Notes: generated from the sequence alone by a model not told the origin. Positions 46,892 through 56,782 are shown, numbered from the stretch's first letter. The stretch: 64,000 bases of DNA from Chloroflexi bacterium GWB2_54_36 (GCA_001796355.1 MGMG01000094.1:1-64000); one strand, 5' to 3'. A program made the numbers and translations.

Positions 46892-47821
46892 ATGGTAAAC
46901 CTGGAAGGCAAAGATATTCTCGATGGGGCGCAGTTTTCCCGGGAAGAAATTGATTTCACCATGGCGGTGGCCGATGATTTTCGCAAGCAGCTCAAGGAAA
47001 AGCCGGCGATCGACTTGATGAAAGGATATGTCCTGGCTTCGCTCTTTTTCGAGCCCAGCACGCGCACCCGGTTGTCTTTCGAGACCGCCATGCACCGTCT
47101 GGGTGGTAACGTGGTCGGGTTCTCTTCAGCCGAGTCCACTTCCACCGCCAAGGGAGAAACCCTGGCCGATACGATCCGCACCGTGGACCAGTATGCGGAT
47201 ATCATCGCGATGCGCCACCCGCAGATCGGTTCCGCCAAAGAAGCCGCTGCCGTCGCCAAAGCGCCGGTACTGAACGGCGGCGACGGCGCCGGGCAGCACC
47301 CTACACAGGCCTTGCTTGACCTGTACACGATCAAGAGCGAGCGCGGGCGTGTGGATGGAACGACCATCGTACTGTGCGGAGATCTCAAGAATGGACGCAC
47401 GGTCCATGCTGGCGTGGAAATTTACAAGCACTATAACTGTAAGTTGATTATGGTCGCCCCGGATCAGTTGAAAATGCCGGCGGAAATTCTCGCCAAGCTG
47501 CGGGATCACGGCGTCGCGTTCGAAGAGACCACCGACCTGGAAGCCGCCCTGGCCAAGGGTGATGTACTTTACATGACGCGCATCCAGAAAGAGCGCTTTG
47601 CCGATCCGGCTGAATACGAACGCCTGAAAGGCAGTTACATTCTCACCCGTGAGATGGTGGAACGCATCCAACCCAAACTGACAATCATGCACCCGCTGCC
47701 GCGCGTGAATGAAATTACCACCGATGTCGACAGCTTGTCCAATGCGGCCTATTTTCGCCAGGTAGGCAACGGCGTATTTGTCCGAATGGCATTAATCGCA
47801 TCCGTAATGGGCAAAGTGTAA
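46892..47821 (+). CDS. pyrB: aspartate carbamoyltransferase catalytic chain (PyrB)
   Basis: 309 residues starting at the ATG at 46892 behind GGAGGT. Carbamoyl phosphate loop SFFEPSTRTRLSFETAMHRLG, the 80s-loop Lys in STAKGETLADTI, GQHPTQALLDLYTI and the C-terminal MHPLPRVNEITTDVD all match PyrB of the E. coli type and not ornithine carbamoyltransferase. No pyrI or other pyr gene is nearby. It may be biosynthetic PyrB placed here by chance, or serve a carbamoyl step in ureide breakdown, as carbamoyltransferases beside xanthine dehydrogenase and hydantoinase genes do in the E. coli yge region. Confidence 0.9.
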   Translation: MVNLEGKDILDGAQFSREEIDFTMAVADDFRKQLKEKPAIDLMKGYVLASLFFEPSTRTRLSFETAMHRLGGNVVGFSSAESTSTAKGETLADTIRTVDQYADIIAMRHPQIGSAKEAAAVAKAPVLNGGDGAGQHPTQALLDLYTIKSERGRVDGTTIVLCGDLKNGRTVHAGVEIYKHYNCKLIMVAPDQLKMPAEILAKLRDHGVAFEETTDLEAALAKGDVLYMTRIQKERFADPAEYERLKGSYILTREMVERIQPKLTIMHPLPRVNEITTDVDSLSNAAYFRQVGNGVFVRMALIASVMGKV

Positions 47822-47908
47822 GGGTGTCCCGGTCATTCCGATTTTTTCTGCTCCCGAAAGGATCGGGAGGGTACAGGGAAACCCTGCATTATCTCCGGAG
47901 GAAATCAT

Positions 47909-50272
47909 ATGGAGAATAAGAACTTTCAAGTTGTTGGACAAATCACCCCGCGTAAGGATGGGGTGGCGCGTGTAACCGGCCAGGAAAAATACACGGTCGA
48001 TATGACGCTCCCGCGCATGCTCTACGGGCGAACTGTTTGCTCACCTTACGCCCATGCGCGCATCAAATCGATCGACACCAGCGCCGCAGAGGCGATGGGA
48101 GCCGTCGTTCTGACCTTCAAGGATATTCCCCCCATTCGCTACAACGAACGCATCATCACCGTCGAGTGGGCCCTGCACAAAGATCATTACATCCTGGCCG
48201 ATAAAGTCCGCCGCATGGGCGAACCGGTTGTTGCTGTAGCCGCTGAGACGGAAGCACTGGCAGAAAAAGCTGCCCGGGCGGTCAAGGTTGAATATGAACC
48301 CTTACCGGTGCTCATTGATCCAAGAGAGGCCATGAAGCCCGGGGCCGCGCCGCTGTACGACACGGTTATGTACGGCGACAAGGAAATTAAAATCGAAAAT
48401 AACATCGCCTGCACGCGTGACGTAATCGAGGGCGATGTTGACAAAGCGTTTGCAGAATCCGATGTTTTCGTTGAGGGTACTTTTAAAACCCACAAAATTT
48501 ATCACGCACAAATGGAGCCAAAATCCGTGTTGTGCCGCCCGGAACCCGACGGCGGTATCACGGTCTGGGCTACCACCCAATCCATCCATAACACACGCAT
48601 TGTCCTGGGCCAGATCTTCGATATCCCCTTGAGCAAGATCAATGTCAAACGTATGGCGGTTGGCGGGACATTTGGATCGAGTATCCAAATGAACTCGGTC
48701 GTTCCGATTGGGGTAGCCTTAGCCCTCAAGGCCCGCCGGCCGGTCAGGCTGACCCTGACCCGCGAAGAAGACATGCACGATCACGGGCGCTTTGGGACGG
48801 ATGCCCACATCAAGATCGGCGCCAAAAAAGATGGAACTCTGACCGGGGTCGAAATGGAAATGATCGCAGATCTCGGCGCGCATATCATTCAGGGATATTC
48901 ATTCCTGGGAGTGTCCATCGGCTGGGTTGTTTCGCTCTACCGTCTCCCCAATGTGCGCTACAAAGGCGTTGGCGTTTATACCAACAAGGCTCCCGGCTGC
49001 GCCATGCAGGGCTATGGAAATCCCCAGGCCACCCTGGCGATCGAATCCCTGTTAGACGAACTGGCAGAGAAACTGGGCATAGACCCCCTTCAGTTGCGCT
49101 TGAAGAATTATGTCGGCCTTGGCATGACCTTCTGGGGCCAAGGGCCAATGGTGCGCTCGATCGTTTGGAGTGATGGGGTGCCCGAACTGTTGGGCAAAGG
49201 CCAGGAAATTATCGGCTGGGATAAGCGGGAAAGCCCCGACACAAAAAGCGGACGCTTCCGGCGTGGAATTGGGCTGGGACGCGGTTTCCATACCACCAGC
49301 GCCGGCGCTCCCCAACCCGGCGATGTAATCGACTTCTCCGGCGCGCTGGTCAAAGTTAACCAGGACGGCTCAGTGGACGTGGTTACCGCCATGGTCGATC
49401 ACGGCGGCGGCACGTGGGAAGCCATCGCCAAACTGGTAGCCGAGACCCTGTGCGTTCCGTTGGATAAGGTCAATGTGGTGCCCTCGGATACTTTCTCGAC
49501 CGTTTACGATGTTTGCACCCATGCCACCCGCGGCACATACGCCGGCGGCGGAGCCGCCGTCAAAGTGGCCGAACAGGTGAAGAAGGAGATCTTCGAAACA
49601 GCCGCGCATTATTTGAACGTCCAACCCGATGCGCTCAAGCTGCGCATGGATCATGAGCAAGGCCAGGCTGTGATCTATGTCCCTTCCATTCCGGATAGAA
49701 AAATGACGCTCAAGCAGTTGGCTTCGCGCACCTGGTCCGAGAGCTGGAAGACCATCGCGGCCGTAGATAGCTACCGCCCGACAAACTGCCCGCCGGCCTA
49801 TGTGACCATCTTCCTGGAAATCGAAGTTGACACCTGGACGGGTGCCGTGCGCACGCTGCAGACTGCCCTGGGGGTGGACTGCGGCACCGTGGTCAACCCG
49901 GATGGAGCGGTTGGCCAATTGGAAGGCGGCTTATCCCGCGGTCTGGGCATGGCGCTCTATGAGGATAACGAATGGAACGACCAGGGACAACTTCTATCCA
50001 AAGGTTATTGGGTGGATGCCAAAACTCCGGGAATAATGGAAAGCCCGGCTTTGAAAGACCTCAACACGCATTTTGCCGATACCTACGAGCCTACCGGCCC
50101 CTTAGGAGCCAAGGGCATCGGTGAAGCTGCCCTCAACCCCGTCCCGGCGGCCTATGCAAACGCCATTTACAACGCCATCGGCATCCGTTTTTACGAACTG
50201 CCGATCACCCCGGAAAAAATTCTGGGAGCCTTAATGGAACAAGAAAACATGGTGAAGGAGGGGGTGCATTAA
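47909..50272 (+). CDS. molybdenum hydroxylase large subunit 1, divergent
   Basis: 787 residues, xanthine dehydrogenase/CO dehydrogenase large-subunit family, binding molybdopterin cytosine dinucleotide. N-terminal ald_Xan_dh_C-type domain (ARVTGQEKYTVDMTLPRMLYGR), followed by Moco domains. The usual GGGFGGKE is replaced by GGTFGSSIQ (about residue 251) and AFRGFGxPQ by AMQGYGNPQ (about 366). The catalytic Glu is kept in KGIGEAAL (about 739). These changes surround the active site, so its substrate probably differs from that of subunit 2. The next gene, overlapping by 1 base, supplies its FAD and 2Fe-2S domains. Confidence 0.9.
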   Translation: MENKNFQVVGQITPRKDGVARVTGQEKYTVDMTLPRMLYGRTVCSPYAHARIKSIDTSAAEAMGAVVLTFKDIPPIRYNERIITVEWALHKDHYILADKVRRMGEPVVAVAAETEALAEKAARAVKVEYEPLPVLIDPREAMKPGAAPLYDTVMYGDKEIKIENNIACTRDVIEGDVDKAFAESDVFVEGTFKTHKIYHAQMEPKSVLCRPEPDGGITVWATTQSIHNTRIVLGQIFDIPLSKINVKRMAVGGTFGSSIQMNSVVPIGVALALKARRPVRLTLTREEDMHDHGRFGTDAHIKIGAKKDGTLTGVEMEMIADLGAHIIQGYSFLGVSIGWVVSLYRLPNVRYKGVGVYTNKAPGCAMQGYGNPQATLAIESLLDELAEKLGIDPLQLRLKNYVGLGMTFWGQGPMVRSIVWSDGVPELLGKGQEIIGWDKRESPDTKSGRFRRGIGLGRGFHTTSAGAPQPGDVIDFSGALVKVNQDGSVDVVTAMVDHGGGTWEAIAKLVAETLCVPLDKVNVVPSDTFSTVYDVCTHATRGTYAGGGAAVKVAEQVKKEIFETAAHYLNVQPDALKLRMDHEQGQAVIYVPSIPDRKMTLKQLASRTWSESWKTIAAVDSYRPTNCPPAYVTIFLEIEVDTWTGAVRTLQTALGVDCGTVVNPDGAVGQLEGGLSRGLGMALYEDNEWNDQGQLLSKGYWVDAKTPGIMESPALKDLNTHFADTYEPTGPLGAKGIGEAALNPVPAAYANAIYNAIGIRFYELPITPEKILGALMEQENMVKEGVH

Positions 50273-51729
50273 TGGATAAACACGCTCCCAACGAAATGAC
50301 GAATTCCCATCTACTGGTGCGCAATTTCGATTATCTGGAAGCTTCCACCATCGGAGAAGCGCTGTACTGGCTAGAACAATATGACGGCCGGGCGCGGCTG
50401 CTTGCCGGTGGCACCGACTTGATCGTTTTGATGAAGATGGAACGCCTTAACCCCGGTGCGATCATCAACATCACCAAGATTCCGGGCCTGAACGAGATTA
50501 AAGTGAATCCCAACGGCTCCGTGGAGATCGGTCCGTTGGTGACCATCCATACCCTGGCCATGCATCCGCATATCCGGGTTAACTTCCCGGGTTTGGCTGC
50601 CGCCTGCCTTTCCTTTGGCAGTACGCAGATCGAGACAATGGGCACGATTGGCGGCAACCTTTGCAATGGCTCTCCTGCCGCGGATACAGCTCCGGTTTTA
50701 TTAACCCTGGGAGCAGAATTGACGCTTGCCAGCCGGCAGGGTAAACGCACGCTTTCGCTGGAAGCATTCTTCCTTAGTCCCGGAAAAACCGACTTAAAGC
50801 CAACCGAAATGCTGGTTGGGATCACGCTTCCCGCCCCCGAACCGGGCTCGACCAGTGTCTTTCTGAAAGCGTCGCGCGTCGTGGCTGATCTGGCAAAGGC
50901 CAGTCTGGCGATTGCTTTTACCCGCCAGGGCGAGCGCATTACTGGCTGCAAGGTTGCCATGGGATCGGTCGCGCCAACACCGATTCTGCTGCCCAACGTG
51001 GCGGAAACGCTCAACGGACAGATTTTCAGCCAGGATTTACTGGCAGATGCCGGCAAATTGGTAGCTGAAACAATTTCTCCAATTGATGATGTGCGGTCGA
51101 GCGCCTGGTACCGCCGGCGAATCGCGAATGTCCTGCTCCAGGATGCCATGAACCAGGCCTGGCCTCTCGCACTGAATCCAAAACCAGCCAGTGTTGCTGC
51201 ACCTCAGGCGAATGGTCACCACCACCTGCCGCTCACTAAAGCATTGGGAACAGACCACCTGACTGAGGTAGAGCTGACTGTCAACGGTTGCAAGACTAAA
51301 GTCTGGGTAGCCGCCAACGAACTGCTCCTGAACGTGCTGCGCGAAAAGCTCGAGTTGACTGGCACCAAGTATGCTTGCGGCATCGGCGAATGCAGTGCAT
51401 GCACCGTTCAAATTGATGGCAAACCCATGCTTTCCTGTCTGGTTTTGGCTATTTCAGCCGCCGGGAAGGAGATCACCACGGTCGAAGGGTTACAAGACCC
51501 TAAAACGGGTGAGCTGGATCCCCTGCAAGAGGCTTTTATCGAAAACACCGCCTTCCAATGCGGCTATTGCACGCCTGGGATCCTGATGACCGCCAAAGCC
51601 TTACTCAACGAGACACCAGACCCCGATGAAGGACAGGTCCGGCATTATCTGCGAGGTAATAACTGCCGTTGTACTGGTTACGCCAGCATTGTACGGGCTG
51701 TCCTTAGCTGCGCCGATCACCAGGAATAA
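50272..51729 (+). CDS. fused FAD-binding and 2Fe-2S subunit of molybdenum hydroxylase 1
   Basis: 485 residues. Residues 1-290 form a CoxM/XdhB-type FAD domain (LLAGGTDLIVLMK, TIGGNLCNGSPAADTAPVL). A short linker (residues 300-320) leads to a CoxS/XdhC-type domain with both 2Fe-2S clusters: CGIGECSACTVQ...C and CGYCTPGI...CRCTGY. These are separate polypeptides in most CoxMSL-type enzymes, including the second set 10 nt downstream, so the FAD-then-FeS fusion is unusual. Both cluster motifs and the FAD motif look complete. Confidence 0.9.
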   Translation: MDKHAPNEMTNSHLLVRNFDYLEASTIGEALYWLEQYDGRARLLAGGTDLIVLMKMERLNPGAIINITKIPGLNEIKVNPNGSVEIGPLVTIHTLAMHPHIRVNFPGLAAACLSFGSTQIETMGTIGGNLCNGSPAADTAPVLLTLGAELTLASRQGKRTLSLEAFFLSPGKTDLKPTEMLVGITLPAPEPGSTSVFLKASRVVADLAKASLAIAFTRQGERITGCKVAMGSVAPTPILLPNVAETLNGQIFSQDLLADAGKLVAETISPIDDVRSSAWYRRRIANVLLQDAMNQAWPLALNPKPASVAAPQANGHHHLPLTKALGTDHLTEVELTVNGCKTKVWVAANELLLNVLREKLELTGTKYACGIGECSACTVQIDGKPMLSCLVLAISAAGKEITTVEGLQDPKTGELDPLQEAFIENTAFQCGYCTPGILMTAKALLNETPDPDEGQVRHYLRGNNCRCTGYASIVRAVLSCADHQE

Positions 51730-51739
51730 AGGAGGCGTC

Positions 51740-52606
51740 ATGCAATCTGAGATTGAACTCCACCACCCCAAAAATCTGGCTGAGGCTTTGACCCTGCTTG
51801 CGCATTACGGACCGGATGGGAAACTGCTGGCCGGCGGCACCAACATGGTGGTCGAACTGCGCGATGGGCACCATAATGGCAAATCGCTGGTCGATTTGAG
51901 CCACCTCAAGGAACTACGCGGAATCAGCAAGCAAGATGGGTACATCGTAATCGGCGGTGGCACAACCATCACCGAGCTGATCGACCACCCGCTCATTGGC
52001 GCTCATGCTGGGATCCTCAGGGAAGCTGCCCGTTTATTTGCCAACCCGTTGGTACGCAATCGCGCCACGGTCGCTGGCAACCTGGTCGATGCTTCACCGG
52101 CAGCAGACACGGCTCCCCCGCTGTTGGCACTGAATGCTGAGGTGCAGTTGATGAGCCAGGTCGCCACCCGCTGGATCAAGCTGGAGGATTTTATCACCGG
52201 GGTGCGAAGAACTTTACTTCAGCCGGGCGAATTGCTGTATGCCATTCGCTGGCCGGTCCCCTCTGCCAGGAGCGCTGGCGCTTACACCAAGGTTGGCCTG
52301 CGCAAAGCAGATGCCATCTCGGTTCTGAGCACGGCAGTGATGGTGGAGCTGGATGATGTCGGGGTATGCCAACAAACAAGCATTGCTCTAGGCGCTGTCT
52401 CCCCAAAACCCTTCCGCGCTCACGAGGCTGAAGCGCTGCTGAAAGGCAAAGTATTGGACTCCGCGCTGATCGCAGAAGCTGCCCGTCTGGCGGCCGAATC
52501 AACCCGCCCGATCGATGATATTCGCGGGACTGCTGCCTATCGCAAGCGCGTCGTCGCGGTAACCGTGCGACGCCTGTTGACCAAAGCTGTAGAGGTATTG
52601 AAATGA
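51740..52606 (+). CDS. FAD-binding subunit of molybdenum hydroxylase 2
   Basis: 288 residues from the ATG at 51740 behind AAGGAGG. CoxM/XdhB-type: LLAGGTNMVVELRDG and ATVAGNLVDASPAADTAPPLL carry the FAD-binding loops. Passes electrons from the 2Fe-2S subunit to the acceptor. It overlaps the next gene by four bases (ATGA). Confidence 0.92.
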   Translation: MQSEIELHHPKNLAEALTLLAHYGPDGKLLAGGTNMVVELRDGHHNGKSLVDLSHLKELRGISKQDGYIVIGGGTTITELIDHPLIGAHAGILREAARLFANPLVRNRATVAGNLVDASPAADTAPPLLALNAEVQLMSQVATRWIKLEDFITGVRRTLLQPGELLYAIRWPVPSARSAGAYTKVGLRKADAISVLSTAVMVELDDVGVCQQTSIALGAVSPKPFRAHEAEALLKGKVLDSALIAEAARLAAESTRPIDDIRGTAAYRKRVVAVTVRRLLTKAVEVLK

Positions 52607-53085
52607 AACCCCAAATGATCACGCTCCATATTAATGGGCGCACCCATTACGTTGCGCTCAATCCAAACCTGACGCTGCTGGTTGCGCTGCGTGACCTGGG
52701 CTACACCGATGTCAAGTCCGGCTGTGAAAAAGGTGACTGCGGCGCCTGCGCCGTATTTTTGAACGGTGTTGCCGTCAACAGTTGCCTCGTCCTGGCAGCG
52801 CAGGCCGATGAGGGCGAAATCCTCACCGCAGCCGGTCTTGGCACAAGCGAACATCCCCACCCCTTGCAAACCGCTTTCTCCGATGCAGGCGCCATTCAAT
52901 GCGGCTACTGCACGCCCGGAATGATCATATCGGCCAAGGCGCTTCTGGATCACAAACCACATCCAACCGACGCAGAAATTCGCGACGCGATTTCGGGCAA
53001 TCTTTGCCGCTGCACCGGTTATGCTCAGATCATCCAGGCCGTTCAGTCCGCGGCTGAAAAGATGGATGCTGGAGGTGAGGGATGA
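52603..53085 (+). CDS. 2Fe-2S subunit of molybdenum hydroxylase 2
   Basis: 160 residues, CoxS/XdhC-type. The plant-type cluster ligands are in CEKGDCGACAVFLNG...C and the second cluster in CGYCTPGM...CRCTGY. Overlaps both neighbours by four bases, so the set is translated together. Confidence 0.93.
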   Translation: MKPQMITLHINGRTHYVALNPNLTLLVALRDLGYTDVKSGCEKGDCGACAVFLNGVAVNSCLVLAAQADEGEILTAAGLGTSEHPHPLQTAFSDAGAIQCGYCTPGMIISAKALLDHKPHPTDAEIRDAISGNLCRCTGYAQIIQAVQSAAEKMDAGGEG

Positions 53086-55397
53086 AATATCAGGTGAAAC
53101 CCCTTCCCCAGGTCAACTTGCCTGAACTACGCACGGTAGGCAAACCTCTGCGTAAGGTGGACGCCATGGGCAAAGCCGTCGGCGATACCGTCTATGCCGG
53201 CGACTACTCCATGCCGCGCATGTTGCACGGGAAAGTTTTTCGCAGCAAGCAGTCTTCCGCTCGCATTACCCGGCTGGATGTCAGCAAAGCCCGTGCCTTG
53301 CCTGGCGTCGCCTGCGTCATTACTGGTTTCGATGTGCCTAATGCCAGGTTGGTCAGTGACATGCCCGGGCAGACCGGTCAAAAACAGCGCGCTGGCTCGG
53401 ATGTGCCGGTATTGGCCAGCGAGCAGGTTCGCTTTTACGGCGAACCAATCGCGTTGGTCGCTGCGGAAACCCTGGAAATTGCAGATAAAGCCCTGTCGTT
53501 GATCGAGATCGATTATGAACCCCTGCCTGGGGTTTACGACCCGCTTGAGGCCATGAAACCCGGCGCTCCAATAGTCACTCCCCCCGATAATATCGTCGCC
53601 CGCTGGAAGATTCGCAAAGGCGACGTGGAATCCGGCTTTGAACAGGCGGACCTGATCGTAGAAAACACGTTCCGTATTCCTTACCAGGAACATGCTTACC
53701 TGGAGCCGGAAGCCGGCGTTGCGTGGATCGATGAGCGCGGCGCAATCACGATCCGCGTTTCCACCCAGGTGATCGAGCACTTCCGCACGATCGCCCGCGC
53801 AGTGGGCGTCCGGCAGAACAAGATTCACATCCAGGGGACCATGGTGGGCGGCGGGTTTGGTGGCAAGGAAGACATCACGATCGAGATCTACCTGGCCTTG
53901 CTGGCCAAACACACTGCTCGCCCGGTAAAAATGGTCTATACCCGCGAAGAATCTTTCCTGGCGCATGCCAAACGCCACCCGTATGTCATCAAGCATCGCA
54001 CGGGCGTCAAAAAAAATGGCCAGATTACCGCCTCAAAAATCGAAATGATTTCCGATTCAGGCGCGTATCCCTATCTCTCGCCTTACGTTCTGCTCTACAC
54101 CACAGTAATGGCTCCCGGGCCTTACCGCATCAATAATGTACAGGTCGATGCAATCTCGGTTGCTACCAATAATCCTTATACCAGCGCCTTCCGCGGCTTT
54201 GGCGGTCCGCAGGCTTGCTTTGCCTACGAACAACAGATGGATGACATTGCCCGCCAGTTGGGCCTGGACCCGCTGGAAGTGCGTAAGGTGAACTTTTTGC
54301 GCACGGGCGATTGCACTGCCACCGGGCAGGTGATCGAAAGCGCTACCTGGCTGGAAGAGACCGCCACGCGTGCGATGGCGGCTTTGGGCGAGCAAACCCC
54401 GGATTACGGCTCAGTAAAAATCGGTCAGGGCTTTGCATCGTACTTCCAGAGTTATGGCCGCATAACCTGGATGCACGACACATCCCAGGCCTGGGTCGGC
54501 CTCGAACTGGATGGCACAGTCACCATCCGTGCGGGCGTGCCGGACTTGGGTGCCGGACAGGCCAACAGTTTATGTCAGATTGCCGCCGAGGTACTGGGAG
54601 TTCCACTCGAACGGGTTACCATCTACACCACGGATTCCGCGCTGACGCCCCTTTCAGGCACTTCAACCGCCACCCGCCAGTTGTATATGTCGGGTAACGC
54701 TGCCCTGATGGCTGCCACAGCTGTGCGCAATGTGCTGCTCAATCGCGCCTCCAAGTATTTCGAGGAAGATATTGAGGCGCTCGACATCGCGGATGGCAAA
54801 GCCTTTATCAAGAGCGACCCTTCCCAGACGCTCGATCTGGTAGACCTGGCAAAAATGTGCGCTTCTGAAGGCATGCACCTGTCCAATCTGGCGCTCTTTA
54901 AGGCGCCCTTCACGGACCCGATCAACCCCGAAACCGGCCAGGGCCAGGTTTGGCCCGATTTTACCTTTGGCTCCTTTGCGGTCGAAGCGGCTGTCGACAC
55001 CGAGACCGGCGAGGTCACCATTCTAAAGGCTGCCGCCTGTCATGATATCGGCCGGGCGATCAACCGGGCGGCGGCGGAAGGCCAGATCATCGGTGGCGGG
55101 ATGCAGGGTCTTGGCTATGGTCTGATGGAAAACTTGATCGTCAAAGAAGGCGTGATCAAGACTCCATCCCTGACCGAGTATCTGATCCCAACCTCGATGG
55201 ATTACCCCGACATTCAGGCCATCATCCTGGAATCGGGCACCGGGCTTGGCCCATTTGGCGCCAAAGGCATCGGCGAGCCTTCTCTGACGCCAGCCGCGCC
55301 CGCTGCAGCCAGCGCCATCGCGAATGCGCTCGGCGTCTCCATCCCTGAAATCCCGATAACACCGGAAAAAGTTCTGGCCGCGCTCGAACGAGCCTGA
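53082..55397 (+). CDS. molybdenum hydroxylase large subunit 2, xanthine dehydrogenase-type
   Basis: 771 residues. Standard Moco motifs are kept: GGGFGGKED (about residue 254), AFRGFGGPQACFAYEQQMDDIA (about 370) and the catalytic Glu in KGIGEPSL (about 732). The FRGFGGPQ form points to a xanthine dehydrogenase-type hydroxylase for N-heterocycles and not to CO dehydrogenase (AYxCSFR). The exact substrate is not known. It ends 26 nt before the dihydropyrimidinase-like gene. Confidence 0.92.
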   Translation: MKYQVKPLPQVNLPELRTVGKPLRKVDAMGKAVGDTVYAGDYSMPRMLHGKVFRSKQSSARITRLDVSKARALPGVACVITGFDVPNARLVSDMPGQTGQKQRAGSDVPVLASEQVRFYGEPIALVAAETLEIADKALSLIEIDYEPLPGVYDPLEAMKPGAPIVTPPDNIVARWKIRKGDVESGFEQADLIVENTFRIPYQEHAYLEPEAGVAWIDERGAITIRVSTQVIEHFRTIARAVGVRQNKIHIQGTMVGGGFGGKEDITIEIYLALLAKHTARPVKMVYTREESFLAHAKRHPYVIKHRTGVKKNGQITASKIEMISDSGAYPYLSPYVLLYTTVMAPGPYRINNVQVDAISVATNNPYTSAFRGFGGPQACFAYEQQMDDIARQLGLDPLEVRKVNFLRTGDCTATGQVIESATWLEETATRAMAALGEQTPDYGSVKIGQGFASYFQSYGRITWMHDTSQAWVGLELDGTVTIRAGVPDLGAGQANSLCQIAAEVLGVPLERVTIYTTDSALTPLSGTSTATRQLYMSGNAALMAATAVRNVLLNRASKYFEEDIEALDIADGKAFIKSDPSQTLDLVDLAKMCASEGMHLSNLALFKAPFTDPINPETGQGQVWPDFTFGSFAVEAAVDTETGEVTILKAAACHDIGRAINRAAAEGQIIGGGMQGLGYGLMENLIVKEGVIKTPSLTEYLIPTSMDYPDIQAIILESGTGLGPFGAKGIGEPSLTPAAPAAASAIANALGVSIPEIPITPEKVLAALERA

Positions 55398-55423
55398 GCG
55401 ATTGAAATGAAACAAGGGTGACT

Positions 55424-56782
55424 ATGGACATGGCTTTCGACATACTGCTTAAAGGTGGGATAGTTGTCGCCGGGACCGGCATCAGCAAGGCCGATGTTGG
55501 CGTAAAAAATGGAAGCATCGTCGCGCTTGGACCGGATCTTTCCGCCGAACACGCGCGTGAAGTACTGGATGTGACCGGCAAATATATCTTCCCCGGGATT
55601 ATTGACGTGCACGTCCACCCGGTGTACCTTGATGACGTAGAGGCCAGCTCGCGCGTCGCAGCTTACGGCGGCACAACCACCCTGCTGCATTTCGCCTACG
55701 CCCGCACCGGGGAAAGCCTCTACGAACAGGTAGAGAAGATGCTGCTGGATGGTCAGCGCCGCTCTCTGCTTGATTTTGGTCTGCACGGCGGCATGTTCGA
55801 AGCTCCCCGGCAAGTGCCTGAGATTCCAAAGGTAATGGAACTGGGCGTCCGCACCTTCAAGTTCTTCCTGACCTATCTCAAGCAGGGCTGGTATACCGAC
55901 GATTACCAGTTGATCAAAGCGATGGACATCCTGGCGGAGCGCAGCGGCATGGCGATCGTGCACTGCGAAAACGGCGGCGCCATCGATTACCTGGAAGATA
56001 AATATCTCAAGGGACCGAATGCTTCAGCCAGGTTCTTTAATGCCTCGCGCCCGGCTGCGCTGGAAGAAGAAGGCATTTTCCGCACCATTCGCCTGGCTGA
56101 GGTGGTGGGCTGTAAGGTCTATATTCCTCACGTAACCGCCGAGCGCGCTCTGCGTCCGATTCGCATGGCGCAGCAAGAGGGCTTGCCCGTTTATGCCGAA
56201 ACCTGCCCGCAGTACCTGAACCTGACGCAGGATATCATCGAAACCCGCGGCGCACTGGCAAAAATTGGCCCGCCCATCCGCTCAGCTAGCGATAATGAGG
56301 CGTTGTGGGCTGCCCTGCGCGACGGCACACTTTCAGTCGTGGCTTCAGACCATGCCCCCAAGGCCAAAGATGTGAATGGCGATTTTCTGGTGCAGGGTTT
56401 TGGCTCACCGCAAATCGAAACATTGCTGCCTATGACCTACCTGGGCGGCGTCAACGCAGGTCATCTCAGCCTGGTGCGTCTGGTGCAGGTATTATGCGAG
56501 AACCCGGCGCGTATCTTCGGCCTGTTTCCGCGCAAGGGCAGTATTACGGTTGGCGCAGATGCCGATCTGGTCGTATTTGACCCGAACCGCGAATTTACCA
56601 TCCGCGCTGAAAACCAGCACAGTAATGTAGGTTACACCCTTTTCGAGGGGCGCTCAGTATTAGGTTGGCCTGAGATGTCGTTCCAGCGCGGCAAGCGCGT
56701 TCTCTGGAACGGCGAAATTGTCGCTGAACCTGGCCAGGGTCAATTCCTGCCCACCCTCGAGAATTGCAGCGAGCCGGTTTAG
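55424..56782 (+). CDS. dihydropyrimidinase/hydantoinase/allantoinase-family amidohydrolase
   Basis: 452 residues, binuclear-metal amidohydrolase that opens cyclic amides or ureides. Metal ligands: HVH in DVHVHP (about 61), the carboxylated Lys in TFKFFLTY (about 145), HCEN, the His in PHVTAERAL (about 235) and the Asp in SDHAP (about 308). I start at the ATG at 55424; GTG at 55418 is in frame. As the last gene of the 47.9-56.8 kb operon it would cleave the ring made by the two hydroxylases. Whether it acts on dihydropyrimidines, hydantoins or allantoin cannot be decided here. Confidence 0.9.
   Translation: MDMAFDILLKGGIVVAGTGISKADVGVKNGSIVALGPDLSAEHAREVLDVTGKYIFPGIIDVHVHPVYLDDVEASSRVAAYGGTTTLLHFAYARTGESLYEQVEKMLLDGQRRSLLDFGLHGGMFEAPRQVPEIPKVMELGVRTFKFFLTYLKQGWYTDDYQLIKAMDILAERSGMAIVHCENGGAIDYLEDKYLKGPNASARFFNASRPAALEEEGIFRTIRLAEVVGCKVYIPHVTAERALRPIRMAQQEGLPVYAETCPQYLNLTQDIIETRGALAKIGPPIRSASDNEALWAALRDGTLSVVASDHAPKAKDVNGDFLVQGFGSPQIETLLPMTYLGGVNAGHLSLVRLVQVLCENPARIFGLFPRKGSITVGADADLVVFDPNREFTIRAENQHSNVGYTLFEGRSVLGWPEMSFQRGKRVLWNGEIVAEPGQGQFLPTLENCSEPV

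Noticed and set aside
46892-47821. Ornithine carbamoyltransferase
   Set aside because: HPLPRVNEI, HPTQALLDL and the conserved 80s-loop Lys are the aspartate carbamoyltransferase forms.
53082-55397. Carbon monoxide dehydrogenase (CoxL)
   Set aside because: The active-site loop is AFRGFGGPQ, not AYxCSFR.
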